NCBI GenBank assembly: GCA_029884515.1
Contig: JAOUHR010000019.1
Span: 1 to 13,236 of the forward strand
DNA length: 13,236 nt
From: Gemmatimonadota bacterium
GTDB taxonomy: Bacteria; Gemmatimonadota; Gemmatimonadetes; Gemmatimonadales; Gemmatimonadaceae
Reading direction: 5' to 3'
The position numbers and the translations under genes are program-made. The notes beneath the pieces were generated by a model. The model was not told where the DNA came from. It did not search any database and worked only from the letters and a program-made list of their open reading frames with translations. How positions within the stretch are numbered: position 1 is the stretch's first letter; the number at the start of each line of letters is the position of its first letter. Of this stretch, positions 5,461 through 11,198 are shown piece after piece.

Positions 5461-8460
5461 ATGACGATGCCCGGCCGGCCCCGGCTCTATCTGATCGATG
5501 GCTATGCGCTGATCTACCGCGCCTTCCATGCTCTCGGCGGCGGGACCCCGCTCCGCAACGCGCGCGGCGAGAACACCGGCATGGCGAAGGGTGTGAGCGA
5601 CTTCATCCGCCGGCTCATCGAGAAACACAAGCCGGACTACCTCGGTTGGGTGAATGACGCGGGATCGTCCGGGCGCGAGGAACTGCTCGAGGAGTACAAG
5701 GCCAACCGCGTCGCCCTCCCGGAGGAGGAGCAGCAGGACTTCGACACCGGCGTCGAGCGCGTGCACCAGATCCTCGCGGGCTACCGGATCCCCACCCTCG
5801 AGCTCGAGGGCTACGAGGCCGACGACGTGATCGCGACGCTCGCGCTGCAGGGTGCAGCGCAGGAGTTCGAGGTCTGCGTCGTCTCGGGGGACAAGGACCT
5901 GATGCAGCTCGTCCGGCCGCGCATCTGGATCCTGAATCCATGGCACGGCCCGCCGGGACGCACGGTCGAAAAGTGGTACGGAGTGGAGAACGCGCACGAG
6001 CGACTCGGCGTTCCGGCCGAACGCGTGGTGGACTACCTCGCGCTCGTCGGCGACACGGCGGACAACGTGCCCGGCGTGAAGGGGATCGGTGCCAAGGGCG
6101 CCCTCGCGCTCGTCGAGCAGTGGGGCACGGTGGAGGAGATGATCGCCCACGTCGACGAGATCGAGCCCACCCGCACGCGCAACGCGCTGGCCACGCAGGT
6201 GGACGCCGCGAAGCTCTCGAAGCAGCTGGTCACGCTGCACCACGACCTGCCGGTCACGCTCGACCCCGCCGCACTCACGCTCGATCCGCCGGACTGGGCG
6301 GCGCTCCGCGACCTCTTCGTCGAGCTCGAGTTCAACAGCGCGGCGCGCGCGGCGGCGGTGCAGGCCGAGGGCGGCGCGCCACCGGCGGCGAGTGGAGGCA
6401 AGCGCAGCAAGAAGGGCGCGGACGCGACCGAGGGCGACGGCGAGTCGTCGCCCAGCGCCGGCACGGCCAGCGACGCCGCGACGCACGTGCCCGGCACGCC
6501 GGCCGCCGTCGCCACCGACTACCGCGTGGCCGACACACCGGCGCTCGTGGCCGAGATGATCGCCGATGCACGCAAGGCGGGCATGATCGCCGTGGACACG
6601 GAGACGGTGCTCGACGCCGACGCGCCCCCGATCATCACGCCACTGCGCGCGAACCTCGTCGCGATCTCGGTCGCGACCGCGCCGGGCAAGGCCTGGTACC
6701 TCCCCTTCGCGCACGCGCTCCCGCGCGACGCGCAGGGCGGCCTCGCCCTGGGCGACGTGCCGGCGGGGAAGCCGAAGAAGCCGCGAAAGACCAACGTCGA
6801 CGGCTCCATCGCGGCACGCCTGCTCGCGGAGGGCGAGCACCCGGTGGTGAACCTCCCGCCGCTCCTCTCCGACGAGGTGGCCGACCTGCGCGCGCTCCTC
6901 GAGGACCCCGCCGTCCGGAAGACGGCGCACAACGCGAAGTACGACGTGCTCGTGCTCCGCCGCGCGGGCGTCACGCTCCGCGGCCTTGACTTCGACTCGA
7001 TGCTCGCGAGCTACGTGCTCGACCCGAGCCGGCGCTCCAACGCGATCGACGCGCTGGCGGTCGAGAACCTCGGCGTCGCGATGACCGGCTACGACGAGCT
7101 CTGCGGCAAGGGAAAACAGCAGATCCCCTTCGACGAGGTGCCGATCTCCGCAGCCTGCGAGTACTCGAGTGCCGACAGCGACATCGCCCTGCGGCTCCGG
7201 CACATGCTCGAGCCGCGACTCAAGGAGCACGAGGCCGAGCGCCTGCTGCACGAACTCGAGCTGCCGCTGGTGGAGGTGCTCGCCGAGATGGAGTGGACGG
7301 GCATCACGATCGACGTTCCCTGGTTCCATTCGCTCAAGGCGCGCTTCGAGGGCGCGCGTGGTGAGATCGAGCAGCAGATCTACGCGGAGGCCGGCGAGGA
7401 GTTCAACATCGCGTCCAATCCCCAGCTGCGGACGATCCTCTTCGAGAAGATGGGCCTCCCGGTGAAGAAGAAGACGGCCACCGGACCGAGTACCGATGCA
7501 GGCGTGCTGCAGGAACTCGCGGACGAAGGGCACGTGTTGCCGGAACTCCTGATGGAGTACCGTGAACTCGCGAAGCTCGAGAACACCTATCTCGACACGC
7601 TGCCCGGCCTGGTCAACCCGCACACGGGGCGCCTGCACACATCGTTCAATCAGACGGTGGCGAGCACCGGCCGCCTCTCCTCGAGCGACCCGAACCTCCA
7701 GAACATCCCCATCCGCCGGGAACTCGGGAAGGACATCCGCCGCGGCTTCATTCCGAGAACGGGCTGGCGTCTCGTGGCCGCCGACTACTCGCAGATCGAG
7801 CTGCGCCTCCTCGCGCACCTCTCGCACGACGCGGCCTTCGTCGAGGCGTTCCGTGCCGGTGGCGACATCCACCGGCAGACGGCCAGCGTGATCTTCGGCG
7901 TGCCGCTCGACGCGGTGACCGCCGAGATGCGCGCGCGCGCGAAGACGATCAACTTTGCCACGATCTACGGCCAGGGTGCCCACGCACTCTCGCGGCAACT
8001 GCACGTGGAACACGCCGAGGCCAAGGTCTTCATCGAGACCTACTTCGAGCGCTTCGCGGGCGTGCGGAAGTGGCTCGACGCGTCGGTGGAGCAGGCGCGC
8101 GTGAAGGGGTACGTCGAGACGATCTTCCGCCGCCGCCGCTACATCCCGGAGATCATGGACCGCAACTTCAACACGCGGTCGTTCGGCGAGCGGCTCGCGC
8201 AGAACAGCCCCATCCAGGGTTCGGCCGCCGACCTCATCAAGGTCGCGATGATCCGCATCCACGCCGAGCTTCAACGCACCGCGATGGAATCGCGCATGCT
8301 GCTCCAGGTGCACGACGAACTCGTGTTCGAGTGTCCCCCGGGAGAGGAGAAGGCACTCCGCGCAGTCGTCGAGCGCGAGATGACCACCGCGATCGCCCTC
8401 GACGTACCGCTCGTGGTGGACATCGGCTCAGGCCCCAACTGGCTCGAAGCGAAGGCCTGA
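5461..8460 (+). CDS. polA: DNA polymerase I with all three enzymatic domains
   Basis: Repair and Okazaki-fragment polymerase, 999 residues (E. coli 928). The 5'-3' exonuclease (1-300) keeps metal ligands D13, E119, D121, D122, D144, D146, D198 and D201. The 3'-5' proofreading domain (about 355-590) has ExoI D379-T-E381, ExoII N491 and D495 (HNAKYD), and ExoIII Y568-x3-D572, so it should be active. The polymerase has motif A DYSQIELR (D775), motif B R824-x3-K828-x3-F832-x3-Y836 and motif C VHDE (D952). Phe at 832 is the E. coli/Taq-wild-type-type residue that discriminates against dideoxynucleotides. Extra length comes from a Gly/Ser/Ala/Lys linker between the nuclease domains (303-352) and an extra segment inside the proofreading domain (about 421-470) with the basic patch GKPKKPRK. 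Start ATG 5461, with an alternative ATG at 5467. It follows the lipid kinase-like gene by 9 bp. Confidence 0.97.
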   Translation: MTMPGRPRLYLIDGYALIYRAFHALGGGTPLRNARGENTGMAKGVSDFIRRLIEKHKPDYLGWVNDAGSSGREELLEEYKANRVALPEEEQQDFDTGVERVHQILAGYRIPTLELEGYEADDVIATLALQGAAQEFEVCVVSGDKDLMQLVRPRIWILNPWHGPPGRTVEKWYGVENAHERLGVPAERVVDYLALVGDTADNVPGVKGIGAKGALALVEQWGTVEEMIAHVDEIEPTRTRNALATQVDAAKLSKQLVTLHHDLPVTLDPAALTLDPPDWAALRDLFVELEFNSAARAAAVQAEGGAPPAASGGKRSKKGADATEGDGESSPSAGTASDAATHVPGTPAAVATDYRVADTPALVAEMIADARKAGMIAVDTETVLDADAPPIITPLRANLVAISVATAPGKAWYLPFAHALPRDAQGGLALGDVPAGKPKKPRKTNVDGSIAARLLAEGEHPVVNLPPLLSDEVADLRALLEDPAVRKTAHNAKYDVLVLRRAGVTLRGLDFDSMLASYVLDPSRRSNAIDALAVENLGVAMTGYDELCGKGKQQIPFDEVPISAACEYSSADSDIALRLRHMLEPRLKEHEAERLLHELELPLVEVLAEMEWTGITIDVPWFHSLKARFEGARGEIEQQIYAEAGEEFNIASNPQLRTILFEKMGLPVKKKTATGPSTDAGVLQELADEGHVLPELLMEYRELAKLENTYLDTLPGLVNPHTGRLHTSFNQTVASTGRLSSSDPNLQNIPIRRELGKDIRRGFIPRTGWRLVAADYSQIELRLLAHLSHDAAFVEAFRAGGDIHRQTASVIFGVPLDAVTAEMRARAKTINFATIYGQGAHALSRQLHVEHAEAKVFIETYFERFAGVRKWLDASVEQARVKGYVETIFRRRRYIPEIMDRNFNTRSFGERLAQNSPIQGSAADLIKVAMIRIHAELQRTAMESRMLLQVHDELVFECPPGEEKALRAVVEREMTTAIALDVPLVVDIGSGPNWLEAKA

Positions 8461-8547
8461 CCGGGCAAATCGCGACGGTCGTAGCACTTGCATCCTGCGA
8501 GAACCGACGGGGGATGCCCGTTGCCAGGCCGGGACTGGCGCGAGGGC

Positions 8548-8573
8548 TTGCGCCACAAACGGTTGTGGGGCAA
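8548..8573. repeat. 26-bp inverted repeat upstream of the pilin promoter
   Basis: Arms TTGC-G-CCACAA (8548-8558) and TTGTGG-G-GCAA (8563-8573) around a 4-nt centre ACGG: ten pairs with one G/G mismatch. The centre is about 64 bp upstream of the predicted sigma-54 start site. It could be an activator or repressor operator, or the polA terminator (no T-tract follows). A further TTGTGG occurs at 8596-8601, overlapping the -24 element. Confidence 0.6.
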
Positions 8574-8598
8574 TGTGTTAGGAGCCTTCGTGGAATTG

Positions 8599-8614
8599 TG
8601 GCTTGGGGATTGCT
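8599..8614 (+). promoter_or_regulatory. Sigma-54 (-24/-12) promoter for the pilin gene
   Basis: TGGCTTGGGGATTGCT matches the sigma-54 consensus TGGCACG-N4-TTGCW at all positions but two, with the invariant GG (8600-8601) and GC (8612-8613) separated by exactly 10 bp. Transcription would start near 8625, about 95 nt before the ATG. Pilin genes of Pseudomonas, Myxococcus and Geobacter are known sigma-54 targets, which fits. No enhancer-binding activator gene is in the window. Confidence 0.65.
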
Positions 8615-8719
8615 CCCTAGGCGGCTGGTATCGCGTGATCGGGTGCGACACCATTCGTCCTGCGGCGTAACTACTCTCACCCGCACGCGGGACCGCAGGC
8701 CTCCTTCTCAGGACACCAG

Positions 8720-9106
8720 ATGGCGCGAGCCAAGCGGCGTGGTTTTACGCTGATCGAGTTGTTGATCGTGGTGGTGATCATCGGCATCCTGGCGGCCATC
8801 GCGGTGCCGAAGTTCGCGTCCACGAAGGGGCGCGCCTACGCGGCGTCGCTCAAGGCCGACCTGCGCAACCTCGCTACCGCCGAGGAGGCGTACTTCTTCG
8901 TGTGGCAGACGTACAGCGCCGACACGATGGTCCTGAACTACAAGACGACGAACGGGACGCAGTTGCAGATCGTCACGGCGACAGCGGGCGGCTTCGCCGC
9001 GATCGCCACGCACCCGCTCTCGTATCCGCTGACGTGCGCCTACTTCTCCGGGCTGGTAACGGCGCCGGCGCCCGCCACCTCCGAAGGGCAGGTGGCCTGT
9101 CAGTGA
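8720..9106 (+). CDS. Type IV pilin-like protein (prepilin-type N-terminal methylation domain)
   Basis: Structural pilin or pseudopilin, 128 residues. The class III signal is complete: basic leader MARAKRRG cut after G8 by prepilin peptidase, F9 to be methylated, and E13 at mature position 5, followed by the hydrophobic assembly helix LIELLIVVVIIGILAAIAVP (11-30). The globular part (35-128) contains C106 and C127, placed like the disulfide pair enclosing the D-region of type IVa pilins, and many aromatics around 58-65 (Y58, F59, F60, W62, Y65). The ATG at 8720 has AGGA 6 nt before it. The upstream sigma-54 match and the position as first gene suggest a major pilin rather than a minor pseudopilin, but a general secretion pseudopilin cannot be excluded. 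No assembly genes (pilB, pilC, pilQ) are nearby. The stop overlaps the next start (GTGA). Confidence 0.9.
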   Translation: MARAKRRGFTLIELLIVVVIIGILAAIAVPKFASTKGRAYAASLKADLRNLATAEEAYFFVWQTYSADTMVLNYKTTNGTQLQIVTATAGGFAAIATHPLSYPLTCAYFSGLVTAPAPATSEGQVACQ

Positions 9107-9435
9107 ACGGCGCGGCGGATCCGCCGCGCCCGCAGATGGCGCCACCGCAGGACCCGGCCGCGCTCTCCCTTGAATGGCAGGAGTTCCGTGACCGTCGTGC
9201 GGGCATGATCCACGCGATGGACGGCGGGCTCTGGCTGCATCGCCACCTCTGGTTCGGACGCCGCCTCGCGCACCTCGTCTCCACCGACCGCGAACGGCTC
9301 CTCACGTGGGGCCGGCGCGTCGGCATCCCGGAAGGGCGCCTGCAGTTCCATCCGCTCAAGGATCCACGCGACGGCGTCCGGCGTGACGCGTGGCACTGGG
9401 ACCTCGGCGGCCCCTACCTGCCGCCGAAGCGATGA
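9103..9435 (+). CDS. Small protein of unknown function, weakly DUF4031-like
   Basis: A 110-residue soluble protein without signal or membrane segment, starting at a GTG that overlaps the pilin stop by 4 bp; its own stop overlaps the next ATG by 4 bp. After a Pro/Ala-rich start (1-20), the core (23-110) has a helix EWQEFRDRR, then HRHLWFGRRLAHLVSTD, a helix RERLLTWGRRVGIP, LQFHPLKDP and WHWDLGGPY. The order (HL...D, a helix, RxGI, xFxxxP, HxDL) recalls DUF4031 proteins, where HxxxD and HYD are conserved, but I am not certain of homology. Conserved-looking His and Asp (H58, D62, H98, D100) could bind metal; this is speculation. The frame stays open upstream through the pilin gene, but that extension is an out-of-frame shadow. 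Tight coupling to the pilin gene argues that it is expressed. Confidence 0.65.
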   Translation: MNGAADPPRPQMAPPQDPAALSLEWQEFRDRRAGMIHAMDGGLWLHRHLWFGRRLAHLVSTDRERLLTWGRRVGIPEGRLQFHPLKDPRDGVRRDAWHWDLGGPYLPPKR

Positions 9436-10223
9436 CCCGGACACACATCGTGGGCAGGCTGCGCATCATGCGCACCATGCGGATCGCGCGCATGGCGGCG
9501 GCGTGCGCAGCGCTCCTCTCGCCGATCGCCTGTGGCGCACCGGAGCCCCGCATGCCCGCGGGATCGACCGCCAGTACGGCAACCCTGCGCGACTCGACGC
9601 CGCCACTCGCCGTGCGACCCGGGGAGTCGTCGGAGGTCGCCACGCCGAGGCCGATCCTCCTGCACGCCTGCGTGCGCGACGCGTCCGCCGCCGGTGCGGG
9701 ATGGAGCCTCACGCCGCTCGATGAAGGCCTCGTGCGCCTCGACGCGCGCCCTCTCGGCGAGATGGCGGCGCGCGACTCGGCTCGCCTCGCGGTGCGCCTC
9801 GCGCGCGCGGTGGACGCCTTGCCCAGCGACACCGGTGTCGCGGACTTCCGTGGCCTGCCGGTCGTGGTGCGCGATGCCTGGTCCGTCACGCTCTCCGCGG
9901 GCGACACCGCCGTGGTCGCGTTCGTCGAACGGCGGCTGCCGATGGAATCGAACCCACTCGAGGAGGCGTTCGTCGTTGTCGCCGTGCCCGGCGTGCGACA
10001 GGGCGTGCGCGACCCGCTGATCGAGCAGTGGTATGTGCGGGAGGTGGGCCGTGAGGAGATGCTGGACCCGCGCGATCTCGTGGCCGCCGTCGCGCGGCCC
10101 GATGCGCGCGCGTCCCTGCTCTTCGTGCGGGATCGCGCCAGCGGGATGACCCTCGAGATCGTCACTCGTGCCGACGGCGTTTGGACGCTCGAGTGGAGCG
10201 GTCCCATTGCGCGCTGCGGGTGA
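9432..10223 (+). CDS. Probable exported lipoprotein of unknown function
   Basis: A 263-residue protein I do not recognise. The N-terminus is strongly basic (RIMRTMRIAR, 11-20), followed by a hydrophobic stretch (21-33) and C34 in LLSPIACGAP, which resembles a type II signal with Pro at -3. A Ser/Thr/Pro-rich tether (37-75) follows. The rest alternates beta-like stretches (WSLTPLDEGLVRL, VVVRDAWSVTLSAGDTAVVAFVE, EAFVVVAVPG, ASLLFVRDR, MTLEIVTRADGVWTLEW), suggesting a beta-rich extracytoplasmic domain. Cys80 and C262 could pair. ATG 9432 overlaps the preceding stop as ATGA; other in-frame ATGs at 9468, 9477 and 9492 would shorten the n-region. As last gene of the pilin transcript unit it may act with the pilin at the envelope, but this is only context. 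It converges on the ABC transporter operon. Confidence 0.7.
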   Translation: MTRTHIVGRLRIMRTMRIARMAAACAALLSPIACGAPEPRMPAGSTASTATLRDSTPPLAVRPGESSEVATPRPILLHACVRDASAAGAGWSLTPLDEGLVRLDARPLGEMAARDSARLAVRLARAVDALPSDTGVADFRGLPVVVRDAWSVTLSAGDTAVVAFVERRLPMESNPLEEAFVVVAVPGVRQGVRDPLIEQWYVREVGREEMLDPRDLVAAVARPDARASLLFVRDRASGMTLEIVTRADGVWTLEWSGPIARCG

Positions 10224-10240
10224 CACGTTCGATCGCGGGC

Positions 10241-10267
10241 GCCGCACGCGCGCGCGACGCGCGCGGC
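10241..10267. terminator. GC-rich hairpin between the convergent lipoprotein and permease genes
   Basis: GCCGC-(AC bulge)-GCGCG (10241-10252), loop CGCGA, CGCGCGCGGC (10258-10267): ten pairs within the 63-bp convergent gap. There is no T-tract, so if it terminates, it may need Rho or act mainly by its stability. Confidence 0.4.
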
Positions 10268-10286
10268 ACGGGTCGCCGCATCGCCG

Positions 10287-11192
10287 TCAGCCCTGTGCGA
10301 GCCCCGCCGGTGCCGCCGACCGGCCGCGCAGGAGCGCGAGGAGCGCCAGCGTGAGCACGTACGGGAACGCGAGGAACAGCGAGTAGGGCACGTCCAAGCC
10401 GGTCGACTGGAAGAGGTATTGCAGCGCGAACGCGCCGCCGAACACCAGCGACGCGGCGGCGGTGCCCCACGCCGACCAACGTCCGAGCACGACGATGGCG
10501 ATCGCGATGAAGCCGCGGCCCGCGCTCATCCCCTCATTGAACGACCCCACCTGCGCGAGCACGAGTGTGGCGCCGCCAAGTCCGCCCATCGCGCCGCCGA
10601 AGAGGATCGCCGCCCAGCGCATGCGCGCCACGGGTACACCGGCCGCGACCGCCGATTCCGCGCGCTCGCCCGTCGCGCGCAGCGCGAGCCCGCCGTGCGT
10701 GCGATGTAGCCACCAGGCGATGAGGGGCAGCGCCACGTAGAGCGCGTACGTCGGCGCGGTCTGCCGGAAGAGGGCCGGGCCCAGCACCGGGATGTCGGCG
10801 AGCAGCGGGATCGTGTACGGTGCGACGGTGGGCGTCGAGAGCCCCGCGCCGCCGACACCGTAGAGGACGCGATAGAGAGTGCCGGTGAGGCCGAGGCCGA
10901 GCATCGTCACCGCGGTGCCCGCGATGATCTGGTCCGTGCGCAGGGTGATGACGAAGAGGGCCAGCAGGGATGCGAGCAGCACGCCGGCCGCCGCACCTCC
11001 CAGGAATCCGGCAGCGGGTCCCGCGGCGCCGGCCACGACCAGTGCACCCAGGCATCCAGCGACGATCGATCCCTCAAGCCCGAGGTTGATCACGCCCGAG
11101 CGCTCGGTCACCAGCTCGCCCAGCGCGGCGAAGGCCAGCGGTGTCGCCGTGCGCAACGTCGCCTCGAGGAAGGGCGTCAGGAGTGCGTCCAT
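10287..11192 (-). CDS. Nucleoside-type ABC transporter permease (second permease, YufQ/NupQ-like)
   Basis: Inner-membrane subunit of a BmpA/Nup-type importer, 301 residues with roughly eight to ten hydrophobic segments. Family marks are the N-terminal ATPLAFAALGELVTERSGVI, then NLGLEG, and the cytoplasmic loop with RATGERAESAVAAGVP (an EAA-like coupling loop to the ATPase), followed by GGAMGGLGGA and GRGFIAIAIVVLGRW. These are typical of the permeases paired with basic-membrane-protein-type binding proteins that import purine and pyrimidine nucleosides. The exact substrate cannot be read. ATG 11192 overlaps the stop of the preceding permease by one base (TGATG), with a GAGG sequence 9 nt before it inside the upstream gene. 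It is last in the transcript order ATPase, permease 1, permease 2. Confidence 0.88.
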   Translation of the reverse strand: MDALLTPFLEATLRTATPLAFAALGELVTERSGVINLGLEGSIVAGCLGALVVAGAAGPAAGFLGGAAAGVLLASLLALFVITLRTDQIIAGTAVTMLGLGLTGTLYRVLYGVGGAGLSTPTVAPYTIPLLADIPVLGPALFRQTAPTYALYVALPLIAWWLHRTHGGLALRATGERAESAVAAGVPVARMRWAAILFGGAMGGLGGATLVLAQVGSFNEGMSAGRGFIAIAIVVLGRWSAWGTAAASLVFGGAFALQYLFQSTGLDVPYSLFLAFPYVLTLALLALLRGRSAAPAGLAQG

Positions 11193-11198
11193 CAGCCG
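11185..11198 (-). repeat. Operon-junction repeat, copy 1
   Basis: Plus-strand GCGTCCATCAGCCG at the junction of the two permease genes matches the ATPase/permease junction (12141-12154) at 13 of 14 positions. It contains the TGATG stop/start overlap and the codons for the shared MDA start. Confidence 0.6.

Larger units (their letters stand above)
8461..8719. other. 259-bp intergenic regulatory region between polA and the pilin gene
   Basis: By far the longest non-coding stretch here and visibly richer in A/T than its surroundings. It holds, in order, a weak 5-bp stem at the polA stop (GACCG 8459-8463 / CGGTC 8476-8480), three overlapping inverted repeats (8523-8573), a sigma-54-type promoter (8599-8614), a leader of about 95 nt, and an AGGA ribosome site (8710-8713) 6 nt before the pilin ATG. 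Small open frames inside it have no coding character. I recognise no riboswitch. Confidence 0.7.

Noticed and set aside
7926..7941. Alternating GC run inside polA
   Set aside because: It encodes the conserved Arg/Ala residues just before motif B (RARAK) and reflects codon choice; not a regulatory or phase-variable repeat.
4765..8313. 1182-codon open frame on the minus strand across polA and the lipid kinase-like gene
   Set aside because: It is antisense to a polA gene with every motif intact, and its product is His/Arg/Glu-rich with no recognisable domain. GC-rich third positions remove stop codons from this frame.
8536..8551. Second sigma-54-like match TGGCGCGAGGGCTTGC
   Set aside because: The GG and GC are 11 bp apart rather than 10, a spacing that normally abolishes sigma-54 recognition; the site at 8599-8614 has the correct spacing.
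8488..8670. Small open frames (about 60 codons) on both strands in the pre-pilin gap
   Set aside because: No ribosome site or coding character, and they run through the promoter and the inverted repeat.
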